From the NCBI RefSeq assembly GCF_001598555.1, contig NZ_BCZE01000029.1, positions 35,630 through 99,629 on the forward strand: 64,000 bases of DNA. Direction: 5' to 3'. Made by a program: the position numbers and the translations under genes. This DNA comes from Novosphingobium rosa NBRC 15208 (GTDB lineage: Bacteria; Pseudomonadota; Alphaproteobacteria; Sphingomonadales; Sphingomonadaceae). Shown here one piece after another: positions 16,733 through 26,353 of the stretch; position 1 is the first letter of the stretch, and each line of letters opens with the position of its first letter. The notes below the pieces were generated by a model. That model was given only the letters and a program-made list of their open reading frames with translations, made no database searches and was not told the DNA's origin.

Positions 16733-18364
16733 TTATCGGCGTTTCGTGGGAGCAACCGGATCGGCCGGGTCGATGCGATCATGCGCCTGCTTGATGGCCA
16801 GAAAGCGTGCAAAATCGGCATCGGCTTCGGCATGGCTGACCGCCGCGATCCTCATCCGCTGCGCCGCCGGGCCCGGCGTATAGCGTGGCCAGAGCGCCAG
16901 CCCCGCGCCGCCCGGCCCCCTGCCGTTCGGATTTCCGGTCTTGATGAAATTGACCCAATAGGCCGACATGGTGGCGGCGATGGCGCGATCCACATCCGTC
17001 ACCGCCCAGTCCGGCCTGGAGGCCAGCGTATCGAAGGCATAGGGAATTTCCGCGCCATGGAAGGCGCCCGCCAGCCTCACATCGAAATGTGGACCGAAGG
17101 TGCCCGCCGGGATCGGCGGCGCATGGTCGAATTCATAGGCATAGACCGGCTGACGCCCGCTCAGCGTCTGGGCATAGGCCCATTTCCAGGTGCCATAGGC
17201 GATGCCATTGTCTCCCGCCGCGCGAACATAGGCCTGCAGGTCATCCTCGGACCGGGCCGCGTAAAAGGGCGCGATGCGCGCCGCCTCCGCGCCGTAATAG
17301 CCCTTGAGCAGCTCCGAAAAAGGCTTGCGCCCCATCAGCAGATTGACCGAGCCCTCCTGCGCGTTCCAGCCCACGAGCAGCGGCACGTCATTCTGCCGGT
17401 GCCGGGCGAAGATGCGCCATGGCGCATCGGGCAGCAGCGCGCCATCGACCACCGGCAGATTGTAGAAGGTTCCGGCGCGGACCGAGGCATCCAGCACATG
17501 CTGCGCCGAGGCCGCCCGCATCCCGGCCAGATTGCCCACCCCCAGGGCTGCCATCAGCTTGCCGCCCTTGGCCTCTTCATCGGCCAGACTGGTGGCGCCC
17601 ATGCTGCCATATTCGTGAACCCGCAACGACGACCCGCTTTCCCCGATCGCCCGCTGGAACAGCCCTTTGGCCTGCGGCGAAACCATCAGCACGCTGGTGG
17701 TGACCGAGCCCGAGGATTCGCCGCCGATCGTCACCCGCGCGGGGTCTCCTCCGAAAGTGGCGATGTTGCGCCTTACCCAGCGCAACGCCGCCAGATCGTC
17801 CATAAAGCCGTAATTGCCCGAGGCGCCATGCAGGCTCTCGCGACTCAGCTCCGGCGTGGAGAGGAAACCGAGGGGGCCAAGGCGATAGTTGACCGTCACC
17901 ACCACAATGCCCTTGCGGGCCATGGCGCTGCCATCGAAACCGGGCTGCGCACCGGAGCCGACACGCGATCCACCGCCGTGGAACCAGACATAGACCGGCA
18001 GCTTGGCCGCATTCCGTCCCGCCGGCGTCCACACGTTGAGATAGAGGCAATCCTCCGAACGCGGGCGCGACGCGGGGCTCTCCCCAGACACCGCCTGAAA
18101 GCAATCGGCCCCGAAGGTATCGGCTTTTCGCGGCTGCGCCCAGGGCACGACCGGCGCGGGCGGCCTCCAGCGCCGGGGCCCGACCGGCGGCGCGGCATAA
18201 GGCAGGCCCTTGAAGCTGGTGATGCCTTCAGCGTCAGCCGCAGGGCGGATCACCCGCCCGCCATCGATGGCGATGGTGGAGGGCGGCGCAGGCGCGGCGT
18301 CAGCCCCTGAAAAGCCCGCCGTCATCGCGCCTGCCAGGAACATCGCCAAAATGCATCGCTTCAT
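16733..18364 (-). CDS. Exported type-B carboxylesterase
   Basis: Start at 18364 is preceded by GAAGGA with 10-base spacing and opens a Sec signal (MKRCILAMFLAGAMTAGFSG, cleavage after ADA). The 543-residue protein shows the COesterase fold: FKGLPYAAPPVGPRRW, SEDCLYLNVWTP, VYVWFHGGG (oxyanion hole), and IGGESSGSV with the nucleophilic serine. It hydrolyses esters of unknown identity in the periplasm or outside the cell. It reads leftward ahead of the phosphatase with a 150-base gap, so co-transcription is uncertain. It carries no island palindrome and I place it outside the catabolic island. Confidence 0.88.
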   Translation of the reverse strand: MKRCILAMFLAGAMTAGFSGADAAPAPPSTIAIDGGRVIRPAADAEGITSFKGLPYAAPPVGPRRWRPPAPVVPWAQPRKADTFGADCFQAVSGESPASRPRSEDCLYLNVWTPAGRNAAKLPVYVWFHGGGSRVGSGAQPGFDGSAMARKGIVVVTVNYRLGPLGFLSTPELSRESLHGASGNYGFMDDLAALRWVRRNIATFGGDPARVTIGGESSGSVTTSVLMVSPQAKGLFQRAIGESGSSLRVHEYGSMGATSLADEEAKGGKLMAALGVGNLAGMRAASAQHVLDASVRAGTFYNLPVVDGALLPDAPWRIFARHRQNDVPLLVGWNAQEGSVNLLMGRKPFSELLKGYYGAEAARIAPFYAARSEDDLQAYVRAAGDNGIAYGTWKWAYAQTLSGRQPVYAYEFDHAPPIPAGTFGPHFDVRLAGAFHGAEIPYAFDTLASRPDWAVTDVDRAIAATMSAYWVNFIKTGNPNGRGPGGAGLALWPRYTPGPAAQRMRIAAVSHAEADADFARFLAIKQAHDRIDPADPVAPTKRR

Positions 18365-18575
18365 CGGTGAGGTTCCTTCGTGGTTATCCCAAAGACCGGT
18401 CGCGACGAAACGGAGAGCGCCACAGCAGACATGGCTGGACAACACACCCTCGACCGACCGCCAAAGGCATCATGCTAGGACTCAGGCGCTGGCCCCCGGG
18501 TCATCCATGGCGGTCTGTCCGGCTGGCGGTCAGGGCCCGGGAACACCCGCGCCGCCAAGGCCGCCGCCCACGGTC

Positions 18576-20036
18576 TTACAGCCCCAGGCTGACATATTTC
18601 AGGGTGAGGAATTCCTCGATCCCCTGACGTGCCCCTTCGCGACCGATCCCGCTGTCCTTCACCCCGCCAAAGGGCGCGACCTCGGTGGTGATCAGCCCTT
18701 CATTGAGGCCGACCATCCCCGTCTCCAACGCCCGCGAGACCCGGAAGGCCCGCGCCAGATCCCGCGTGTAGACATAGGCCGCCAGCCCATAGGGCGTGGC
18801 ATTGGCCCGCGTCACCGCATCCTGCTCCTGCGTGAAACGGAACAGGGCCGCCACCGGACCGAAGGTTTCCTCACGGGCGATCAGCATCTCGTCGCTCGCC
18901 TCCGCGATGACCGTGGGCTCATACCATGTGCCGCCGGGGACATGCCGGCGCCCGCCCGCCATCAACGTGCCGCCCCTGGCCAGCGCATCGGCGACATGGG
19001 CCTCCACCTTCGCCACGGCAGCCTCATTGATCAGCGGCCCTTGCTCCACGCCGGGTTCAAGCCCGTTGCCCGGCTTCATCGCGGCCGCCCGCTCGGTCAG
19101 GCGCCTGGCGAAGGCATCATAGATGCCGTCCTGCACGTAGAAACGGTTGGTGCAGACGCAGGTCTGCCCCGCATTGCGATATTTGGCGGCGATGGCCCCC
19201 TCCACCGCGCGGTCCAGATCGGCATCGTCAAAGACGATGAAAGGCGCATTGCCGCCCAGCTCCATCGAGAGCTTCTTCATCGTCTCGCCGGACTGCTGAT
19301 AGAGCAGCTTGCCCACCCGCGTCGAACCCGTGAAGGTCAGCTTGCGGACCAGCGGATTGGCGGTCAGCTCGCCGCCGATGGCCGCTGCATCGCCAGTCAC
19401 CACATTGACCACGCCCGCCGGAACGCCCGCCTTCTCGGCCAGCACCGCCCAGACCAGCCCGCAATAGGGCGTCAGTTCGGACGGCTTGACCACCACGGTG
19501 CATCCGGCGGCCAGCGCCGGAGCCACCTTGCGCGACAGCATCGAGAAAGGGAAATTCCACGGCGAAATCGCGGCGACAACGCCCACCGGCTCCTTCGTCA
19601 CCAGAATCTGACGGTCTTTCCACGGGGAGGGAATGATCTCGCCATTGGTGCGGCGCGCCTCCTCGGCGAACCACTGGACATAGGCGGCGCCCTGCAGCAC
19701 CTCACCGCGCGCCTCGGCCAGCGGCTTGCCCTGTTCGAGCGTCAGCATCGCCGCCAGCAGATCGGCATGCTCACGGATCAGCCCGGCCATGCGCGAGAGG
19801 GCCTCGGCCCGCTCGGCAGCCAGCGTCATCGACCATGCGCCGAAGGCCGCCTGCGCCGCAGCGATGGCCGCGCGCGTGTCCGCCGCGCCGCCCCAGGCAA
19901 TGGTGCCGATGCTCTCGCCAGTGGCGGGGTTGAGGACGGGGTAGCGCTCGCCGCTCGCCGCCTCGGGCCATGCACCGCCGATGGCATGGGTTTCGCGCAG
20001 CCAGCCCTCGGCCCGCAAGGTGGTCAAATGGTCCAT
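18576..20036 (-). CDS. Aldehyde dehydrogenase, succinate-semialdehyde dehydrogenase (GabD) type
   Basis: 486 residues, the usual GabD length. It has the NAD(P) domain (AAISPWNFPFSMLSRKVAP), the catalytic glutamate in LSMELGGNAPF and the catalytic cysteine in RNAGQTCVCTNRF. The C-terminus has the family ending KDSGIGREGARQGIEEFL. GabD-type enzymes oxidise short omega-semialdehydes such as succinate semialdehyde. It is the last gene of a leftward operon headed by another aldehyde dehydrogenase at 22083 with a flavin reductase between. The actual aldehyde is unknown; a C4 or methylated C4/C5 semialdehyde would suit the rest of the island. Confidence 0.9.
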   Translation of the reverse strand: MDHLTTLRAEGWLRETHAIGGAWPEAASGERYPVLNPATGESIGTIAWGGAADTRAAIAAAQAAFGAWSMTLAAERAEALSRMAGLIREHADLLAAMLTLEQGKPLAEARGEVLQGAAYVQWFAEEARRTNGEIIPSPWKDRQILVTKEPVGVVAAISPWNFPFSMLSRKVAPALAAGCTVVVKPSELTPYCGLVWAVLAEKAGVPAGVVNVVTGDAAAIGGELTANPLVRKLTFTGSTRVGKLLYQQSGETMKKLSMELGGNAPFIVFDDADLDRAVEGAIAAKYRNAGQTCVCTNRFYVQDGIYDAFARRLTERAAAMKPGNGLEPGVEQGPLINEAAVAKVEAHVADALARGGTLMAGGRRHVPGGTWYEPTVIAEASDEMLIAREETFGPVAALFRFTQEQDAVTRANATPYGLAAYVYTRDLARAFRVSRALETGMVGLNEGLITTEVAPFGGVKDSGIGREGARQGIEEFLTLKYVSLGL

Positions 20037-20060
20037 CGTGATATGTCCTTGTGGAAATGC

Positions 20061-20543
20061 TCAGCCCAGCGGGGCGAAACCGCCATAACGGCCCTTGTGA
20101 AACAGCATCGGCGCGCCATCGCGGCGCACCGCCATGCCCAGAGCCTGCCCCAGCACGAAGTGATGGTCGCCCGCCTCATGCACCCAGGCGATGCGGCAGG
20201 CGATGGTCACCAGCGCCTCGTCGAGCAGCGGCACCCCATGCTCACCGACATGCCAGTCCACCCCGGCCATGCGATCGGCCTTGCCCGCCAGCTGGCGGCA
20301 CAGATCGCCGTGGTTCGCGCCCAGCACATTGACGCCGAAATGGCCGGTTGCCTCGATCAGCGGCCATGTGGTCGATGTTTTGCCGGGCAGAAACCCCACC
20401 AGCGGCGGATCGAGGCTGACCGAGGTGAAGCTGCCCACCACCATGGTGTGGGGCGCATCCTCCCCGGTCGCGGTGATCACCGCGACGCCGGTGGGGTAAT
20501 GGCCCAGCACCTGACGGAAGAGGGCCGGATCGATGGTGGTCAC
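20061..20543 (-). CDS. Flavin reductase (HpaC-like), partner of two-component monooxygenases
   Basis: 160 residues of the flavin_reduct FMN-binding split-barrel family: FRQVLGHYPTGVAVITA, VVGSFTSVSLDPPLVGFLPGKTSTTW and HHFVLGQALGM. These proteins reduce FMN or FAD with NAD(P)H and hand reduced flavin to a separate oxygenase. The start is a GTG at 20543 (GGAG 9 bases upstream); a longer in-frame reading lies inside the upstream dehydrogenase and is rejected. The likely partners are the luciferase-type monooxygenases at 54416-56490, encoded in another operon of the same putative regulon. Confidence 0.85.
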   Translation of the reverse strand: MTTIDPALFRQVLGHYPTGVAVITATGEDAPHTMVVGSFTSVSLDPPLVGFLPGKTSTTWPLIEATGHFGVNVLGANHGDLCRQLAGKADRMAGVDWHVGEHGVPLLDEALVTIACRIAWVHEAGDHHFVLGQALGMAVRRDGAPMLFHKGRYGGFAPLG

Positions 20544-20571
20544 AGGTGGATCTCCGCGGGCAGGCCGGGGA

Positions 20572-22083
20572 TCAGACGACGGCGCATACGGTCTTCCATT
20601 CCAGATAATTGTCCATGGCCTGCTTGCCGCTGTCACGCCCCCAGCCCGAGGCCTTGACGCCGCCGATCGGCAGGCTGGCGTCATACATGGCATGGCAGTT
20701 GATCCACACCGTGCCCGCGCGGATGTCGGCGGCCATGCGGTGGGCGTTGCTCAGGCTTTCGGTCCAGATGCTGGAGGCGAGACCGAAGGGGCTGTCATTG
20801 GCCGCCGCGATCACCTCTTCCACCTCGTCAAAAGGCTGGGCGACCAGCACCGGGCCGAAGACCTCCTCGCGCACCACTTCCATATCCGCCCGCACATCGG
20901 TCAGCACGGTGGGGGTGATGAAGGTGCCCGCCTCGCCGGTGCGCTGCCCGCCGGTCAGGATGGTGGCGCCCTCGTTTCTGGCGCGGGTGACGAAACCCTC
21001 CACCCGCTCGGCATGGCGCAGCGAGACCACCGGGCCCATCTGCGTGTCGGGCAGCAGGCCATGGCCCAGCTTCAGGCTTTTGGCATAGGCCGCCACGCCC
21101 TCGACCACCTGATCGTGGATCGAGCGATGCACATAAAGCCGCGAGCCCGCGATGCACACCTGCCCGGCGTTGAAGAAGATGGCATTGGCCACGCCGGGGA
21201 TCGCCAGATCGAGATCGGCATCGGGCATCACGATGGAGGGGCTCTTGCCGCCCAGCTCCAGCGTCACGCGCTTGAAATTGGTCTTGGCGGCGTCCAGCAC
21301 CGCGCGGCCCGTGGCGGTGGAGCCGGTGAAGGCGATCTTGTCGACCTGCGGATGGGCGGCCAGCGTGGCGCCCGTCTCGGCGCCGAAACCGGTCACCACA
21401 TTCAGCACACCGGCGGGCAGACCGGCCTCGGCCATGATCTCGGCCAGGCGCAGCGCGGTCAGCGAGGTGTCCTCGGCGGGTTTGAGCACCAGCGTGCAGC
21501 CTGCCGCCAGCGCGGGGGCCAGCTTCATCGCCGTGAGCACCAGCGGCGAGTTCCACGGCACGATGGCCGCCACCACGCCCACGGCCTCGCGCACCGTCCA
21601 TGTGCGCATCTGCTTGCCTGCGGGCTGATAGTTGATCGAGCTTTCGAGCGTGTTGCCCTCGATGTTCATCGCCTGCCCGGCAAAGAAGCGGAACTGGTTG
21701 GCGGCGCCCGGAATCTCCGCCCAGCGGCCCACGAACAGCGGCTTGCCCTGATCGAGCGTTTCCAGCTGCGCCAGATCATCGATGTTGGCCTCGATCAGCT
21801 CGGCGATCTTCCAGAGGATCTGCGCGCGCTGCACCGGCACCGTCGCGCGCCAGCCGGGCAGGGCGGCGGCGGCGGCAGCCACCGCCTGATCCACATCCGC
21901 CGCGCTGGCCTGAGCGATGCGCCCGGTTTCCAGCCCGGTCGCCGGGTCCAGCGTGGCAAAGCTGCGCGCGCCCTCCGCCTCGCGCCAGTCGCCCGCGATC
22001 AGCAGGCCCTGCCCTTGTGCGCGGCGGGCCAGAAAGGCCTGATTGGCGGGAGAAAGATCGGAAAGGGTGAAACTCACAGGCAT
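20572..22083 (-). CDS. Aldehyde dehydrogenase family protein
   Basis: 503-residue NAD(P)-dependent aldehyde dehydrogenase with AAIVPWNSPLVLTAMKLAP, ELGGKSPSIVMPD (catalytic Glu) and NAGQVCIAGSRLYV (catalytic Cys). It is closer to the phenylacetaldehyde/betaine-aldehyde type than to GabD. It begins a leftward operon of three genes, including the flavin reductase 28 bases downstream. AAGGA lies so close to the ATG at 22083 that the GTG two codons in may be the true start. The gap to divergent hyuA contains an island palindrome at 22150-22166. Confidence 0.9.
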   Translation of the reverse strand: MPVSFTLSDLSPANQAFLARRAQGQGLLIAGDWREAEGARSFATLDPATGLETGRIAQASAADVDQAVAAAAAALPGWRATVPVQRAQILWKIAELIEANIDDLAQLETLDQGKPLFVGRWAEIPGAANQFRFFAGQAMNIEGNTLESSINYQPAGKQMRTWTVREAVGVVAAIVPWNSPLVLTAMKLAPALAAGCTLVLKPAEDTSLTALRLAEIMAEAGLPAGVLNVVTGFGAETGATLAAHPQVDKIAFTGSTATGRAVLDAAKTNFKRVTLELGGKSPSIVMPDADLDLAIPGVANAIFFNAGQVCIAGSRLYVHRSIHDQVVEGVAAYAKSLKLGHGLLPDTQMGPVVSLRHAERVEGFVTRARNEGATILTGGQRTGEAGTFITPTVLTDVRADMEVVREEVFGPVLVAQPFDEVEEVIAAANDSPFGLASSIWTESLSNAHRMAADIRAGTVWINCHAMYDASLPIGGVKASGWGRDSGKQAMDNYLEWKTVCAVV

Positions 22084-22149
22084 ATCCTTTTCATCGCTCG
22101 CCCCGGTGTGCCCCTGTGCGGGCCACTATGACCATTTCCGCCCGCCAAA

Positions 22150-22166
22150 AAACCGCTGGGCGGATA
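22150..22166. promoter_or_regulatory. Island palindrome, AAACCG-CTGGG-CGGATA
   Basis: The right half CGGATA is perfect and the left half keeps CCG. It sits in the 231-base gap between the divergent aldehyde dehydrogenase and hydantoinase genes, 67 bases upstream of the former, so it could control both operons. Confidence 0.5.
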
Positions 22167-22314
22167 AGGGGCGCCAAGCCCCACGCGCTTGTGGCGGATC
22201 AGGATAGCCATTGTCCATTGCCGAGGCGGGATCGCCCGCTCGGCCTTTTGACCACTTTCCATGCCTGCCCGCGCCTGGCGCCGGATCGGCTGGAGCGATT
22301 CGTCCGGGGATACC

Positions 22315-24363
22315 ATGAGCTACAGATTGGGTGTTGATGTCGGCGGTACCTTTACCGACCTGCTGCTGCTGGACCAGACAAGCGGTGCCTTCTGGCGCCA
22401 CAAGACCCCCTCCACCCCGCATGACAGTTCCGAAGGCATCCTCAATGGCGTGACGGCGATCTGCGGCAAGGCGGGCGTCACCCCGGCGGATGTGGAATTC
22501 TTCCTGCATGGCACCACCGTGGCCACCAATGCCGTGCTGGAGGGCAAGGGCGCGCGCGTCGGCCTCATCACCAGCCAGGGCTATCGCCAGATCATGCAGA
22601 TCGCGCGCAGCTTTGTGCCGGGCGGTCTGGCCGGCTGGATCGTGTGGCCCAAGCCCGAGCCGCTGGCCGCGCTGGAAGACACCCATGAGATCGCCGGGCG
22701 CATGGACGCGCAGGGCAAGGAAATCGCCGCCATCGACGAGGACGGCATCCGCAAGGCGCTGACCGCCCTGCGCGACAGCGGCGTGGAAGCGCTGACCGTC
22801 AGCCTGATCAACGCCTATCTCAATGGCGCGCATGAGGCCCGCGTGGGTGAACTCGCCGCCGAGATCATGCCGAACATCCCCATCTCGCTCAGCCATGAGG
22901 TGCTGCCCGAGATGCAGGAGTATGAGCGCACCCTCACCACCGTCGCCAATGCCAGCGTGCGCCCGGTGGTGGGCAAATATGTCCGCAATCTGCGCGACCG
23001 GCTGCGCGGCAATGGCATGGCCGGATCGCTTTCGCTGCTGCGCTCGGATGGCGGGCTGATGTCGTCCGAGAAATCCGAGGAGCATCCCGTCAGCCTGCTG
23101 ATGAGCGGCCCGGCGGGCGGCGTCACCGGCGCGATCTGGGTGGGGCGCAATGCGGGGATCAAAAACATCCTGACGCTGGATGTGGGTGGCACCAGCACCG
23201 ACGTTGCGCTGATCGAGAACCTTGAGGCGCGCCGCCAGCGCACCACCGAGGTCGGCCACCTGCAGGTCCGCGCTTCGGCGCTCGATGTGAAGACCGTGGG
23301 CGCGGGCGGTGGCTCCATCGCCTATGTGCCAGAGTTGACCAAGGCGCTGCGCGTGGGGCCCCAGTCGGCGGGCGCGGTGCCGGGGCCGGTGGCCTATGGC
23401 AAGGGCGGCACGCTGCCCACCGTGACCGATGCCAATGTGGTGCTGGGCTATCTGCCCGAGAACCTGCTGGGCGGCACCTTCCAGCTCGACCGCGAGGGCG
23501 CCAAGAAGGCGGTGCAGACCATCGCCGACGCTCTGGGCATCGGCCTGATGGAAGCGGCGCGCGGCATCATCGACATTGTGAACGAGAACATGTTCGGCGC
23601 GCTGCGCATGATCTCGGTGCAGCAGGGTTATGACCCGCGCGATTTTGCGGTGATGGGCTTTGGCGGCGCCGGGCCGCTGCATGTCAATGCCGTGGCGAAG
23701 CTGATGGGCAGCTGGCCCGCCGTCTCGCCGGTCTCGCCGGGCGTGCTCTGCGCTCTGGGCGATGCCACCACCCGCATGCGCACCGAAACCGCGCGCAGCT
23801 TCAGTCGCCGCGTGTCCGACACCGACGAGAGCAGCGTGATCGCCGTGCTGGAAGAAATGGCCGCGCAGACCCGCAAGGAACTGCTGGCCGAAGGCGTGGC
23901 CGAGGCCGACATCACCTCGCTGTTCGAACTCGATGTGCGTTACGAGGGCCAGGCCTTCGAGGTGCCGCTCTCGATCGATCCCGAAGCCCTGCGCAAGGAT
24001 GGCCTGAAAGGTGTGACCGCGCGCTTCGATGCCGAGCATCACCGCCTCTTCACCTTCAACATGGACAGCGCGCATGAGCTGGTGAACCTGCGCGCCGTTG
24101 CCATGGGCCCGGCGCTCGAACTGGCCGCCCCGGCGCTGGAGCAAGGCGACGGCAACCCGGCCGCCGCGAAAATCCGCGACCATCAGCTGTGGGACAAGGA
24201 CAAGATGGTCCCCGCCGTGATCTACGACCGCGCCAAATTGCGCGCCGGCGACATTATCCCCGGCCCGGCCATTGTCACCGAGATGGACTCGACCACGCTG
24301 ATCGAAGCCGATTGCACCGGCACGGTCGACCATGTCGGCAACATCCTGATCCACCTCGCCTGA
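22315..24363 (+). CDS. Hydantoinase/oxoprolinase family protein, subunit A (ATP-binding)
   Basis: 682 residues of the HyuA/5-oxoprolinase N-terminal family. The start has the actin-like phosphate loop GVDVGGTFTDLLLLD, then HGTTVATNAVLEGKGARVGLIT, SGPAGGVTGA and LDVGGTSTDVALI; PQSAGAVPGPVAYGKGG is the second nucleotide motif. With subunit B it opens five-membered lactam or hydantoin rings using ATP. The start at 22315 gives the canonical MSYRLGVDVGG N-terminus. The stop is 13 bases before hyuB. It is the likely ring-opening step for a lactam intermediate of the island, though the family also includes acetone carboxylases. Confidence 0.88.
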   Translation: MSYRLGVDVGGTFTDLLLLDQTSGAFWRHKTPSTPHDSSEGILNGVTAICGKAGVTPADVEFFLHGTTVATNAVLEGKGARVGLITSQGYRQIMQIARSFVPGGLAGWIVWPKPEPLAALEDTHEIAGRMDAQGKEIAAIDEDGIRKALTALRDSGVEALTVSLINAYLNGAHEARVGELAAEIMPNIPISLSHEVLPEMQEYERTLTTVANASVRPVVGKYVRNLRDRLRGNGMAGSLSLLRSDGGLMSSEKSEEHPVSLLMSGPAGGVTGAIWVGRNAGIKNILTLDVGGTSTDVALIENLEARRQRTTEVGHLQVRASALDVKTVGAGGGSIAYVPELTKALRVGPQSAGAVPGPVAYGKGGTLPTVTDANVVLGYLPENLLGGTFQLDREGAKKAVQTIADALGIGLMEAARGIIDIVNENMFGALRMISVQQGYDPRDFAVMGFGGAGPLHVNAVAKLMGSWPAVSPVSPGVLCALGDATTRMRTETARSFSRRVSDTDESSVIAVLEEMAAQTRKELLAEGVAEADITSLFELDVRYEGQAFEVPLSIDPEALRKDGLKGVTARFDAEHHRLFTFNMDSAHELVNLRAVAMGPALELAAPALEQGDGNPAAAKIRDHQLWDKDKMVPAVIYDRAKLRAGDIIPGPAIVTEMDSTTLIEADCTGTVDHVGNILIHLA

Positions 24364-24376
24364 AGGGAGCAACACC

Positions 24377-26266
24377 ATGCCCGCACAGATCATCCAGGCG
24401 AATGACACGCCTTTCGCCCCCGTCACCGTCGATCCCGTCACGCTCGACATCATCGAAAACGCGCTGCGCAACGCCCGCATCGAGATGGACGCCACGCTGG
24501 TGCGCACCGCCATGTCGCCCGGCATCCGCGAGCAGGGTGACGCCTTCCCGCTGATCGCCGACCACAAGGGCCGCATGGTCGTGGGCCAGTTCGGCAGCTA
24601 CATCGGCCCCTTCCTCGACGGCTATGAGGGCACGGTGGAGGAAGGCGACATGATCTTCCTCTCCGACCCCTATTCGGTGGGCGGCGCGATCAGCCATTGC
24701 AATGACTGGCTGGTGCTGCTGCCGGTGTTCAAGGACGGGCGCCTGATCGCCTACACCTCGATGTTCGGCCATCAGAGCGACATCGGCGGCATGGTCCCCG
24801 GATCGATGCCGATCCATGCCACCAGCATCTTTCAGGAAGGCGTGCGCATTCCGCCGGTGAAGATCTGGAAGCAAGGCGTCTACAATGAGGATCTGATCAA
24901 GCTGGTGATGCACCAGTCGCGCACCGCCGACTGGTGCAAGGCCGATCTGAACGCGCTGATCGCCTCCTGCCGCGTCGCCGCCCACCGCATCGAGGAAATG
25001 GCCGAGCGTTTCGGCGACGACATGTTCGTGGCCGCCACCGATCTGCTGCTGGAGCGCAACCATCGCGCCATGCAGCAGCTGATCAACAGCTCCATCGGCG
25101 AAGACAAGGTCAGCTTCGAGGATTACATCTGCGACGATGGCCTCGGCTACGGCCCCTACAAAATCAAATGCACCATGTGGCGTGAGAATGGCCGCGTGGT
25201 GCTGGATTTCGACGGCACCGATCCGCAGTCGCAGGCCTCGATCAACATGCTGCTCAATGAGAACATGATGCGCATGTTCTTCGGCATCTACATGATCATG
25301 ATCTTCGATCCGCAGATCCTGTTTAACGATGGCTATTACGATCTGATCGATGTGCGCATCCCCGAAGGATCGCTGCTGAAGCCGCGCTTCCCCGCCGCGC
25401 TGTCGGGCCGCACCCATGTGTTGGGCCGTCTGTTCGACATTCTGGGTGGCCTGCTGGGGCAGAAGACGCCGGAGTTCCTCAATGCCGCCGGTTTCTCCTC
25501 CTCGCCGCATCTGTTTTACGCGGGCACGGACCGGAAGGGCGAGTGGTTCCAGCTCTTCCAGATCGGCTTTGGCGGCATTCCGGGCCGTCCGCTGGGCGAC
25601 GGGCCCGATGGCCATTCGCTGTTCCCCGGCTTCACCAATGTGCCCAACGAATTCCTCGAACGCTATTTCCCGCTGGTGATCGAGCGCTACGAAACCGTCG
25701 CCGACAGCGGCGGCCCGGGCCTGCATCGCGGCGGCAATGGCATCGAGATGGTCTATCGCTTCCTCGAGGACGGCGTGATCGCCATCCATGACGACCGCTG
25801 GTTCGTGCCGCCATGGGGCGTCAATGGGGGCCTGCCCGGCGCCCGCGCCCGCAAGGTGCTGGTGAAGGCCGATGGCAGCGAAGTGGTCGTGGGCAACAAG
25901 CTGGAGGATTATCCCGTCGAGGCCGGTGACAAGCTGCACTTCATCACCTGGGGCGGCGGCGGCTGGGGCGATGCGCTGGAGCGCGATCCCGCCCTGCTGG
26001 CCAAGGAGCTGAAGCAGGGTCTGGTCACGGTTGAGGGCGCGCGCCGCTATGGCGTGGTGCTGGCGGATGGCCCGAACGGCTTTATCGTCGATGCCGCCGC
26101 CACCGATGCCCTGCGCGCCAAGATCCGTGCCGAGCGTGGCCCCATCGAAACCTTCAACTTCGGCCCCGATCTCGAAACCCTGCGCGCCAATTGCCTTGCC
26201 GAGACCGGTCTGCCCGCGCCCATCGCCCCGCGCTGGGCCGCGCCGCTGGCCGAGGCGGCCGAGTAA
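24377..26266 (+). CDS. Hydantoinase/oxoprolinase family protein, subunit B
   Basis: 629 residues of the HyuB family: TLDIIENALRNARIEMDATLVRTAMSP at the N-terminus, then FLSDPYSVGGAISHCNDW with the His and Asp metal ligands. The C-terminus has GGPGLHRGGNGIEM and ITWGGGGWGDALERD. GGGAG lies 7 bases upstream of the ATG. It pairs with the preceding subunit A as one enzyme. A strong terminator follows the stop, so the lyase and dehydrogenase downstream may receive reduced read-through. Confidence 0.9.
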   Translation: MPAQIIQANDTPFAPVTVDPVTLDIIENALRNARIEMDATLVRTAMSPGIREQGDAFPLIADHKGRMVVGQFGSYIGPFLDGYEGTVEEGDMIFLSDPYSVGGAISHCNDWLVLLPVFKDGRLIAYTSMFGHQSDIGGMVPGSMPIHATSIFQEGVRIPPVKIWKQGVYNEDLIKLVMHQSRTADWCKADLNALIASCRVAAHRIEEMAERFGDDMFVAATDLLLERNHRAMQQLINSSIGEDKVSFEDYICDDGLGYGPYKIKCTMWRENGRVVLDFDGTDPQSQASINMLLNENMMRMFFGIYMIMIFDPQILFNDGYYDLIDVRIPEGSLLKPRFPAALSGRTHVLGRLFDILGGLLGQKTPEFLNAAGFSSSPHLFYAGTDRKGEWFQLFQIGFGGIPGRPLGDGPDGHSLFPGFTNVPNEFLERYFPLVIERYETVADSGGPGLHRGGNGIEMVYRFLEDGVIAIHDDRWFVPPWGVNGGLPGARARKVLVKADGSEVVVGNKLEDYPVEAGDKLHFITWGGGGWGDALERDPALLAKELKQGLVTVEGARRYGVVLADGPNGFIVDAAATDALRAKIRAERGPIETFNFGPDLETLRANCLAETGLPAPIAPRWAAPLAEAAE

Positions 26267-26300
26267 CCACAGCTTCCGGCGGAGCCCGCCGAGCACCTCA

Positions 26301-26335
26301 CGCCCCCGGCTCTTTCACGCGCCGGGGGCGCTTTT
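26301..26335 (+). terminator. Rho-independent terminator (or attenuator) between hyuB and the lyase gene
   Basis: A perfect 10-base-pair stem, CGCCCCCGGC (26301-26310) with GCCGGGGGCG (26321-26330), has a 10-base loop and is followed by CTTTT. It starts 35 bases after the hyuB stop and ends 19 bases before the next ATG. Confidence 0.75.
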
Positions 26336-26353
26336 CCCAGAGGACAGATTCCC

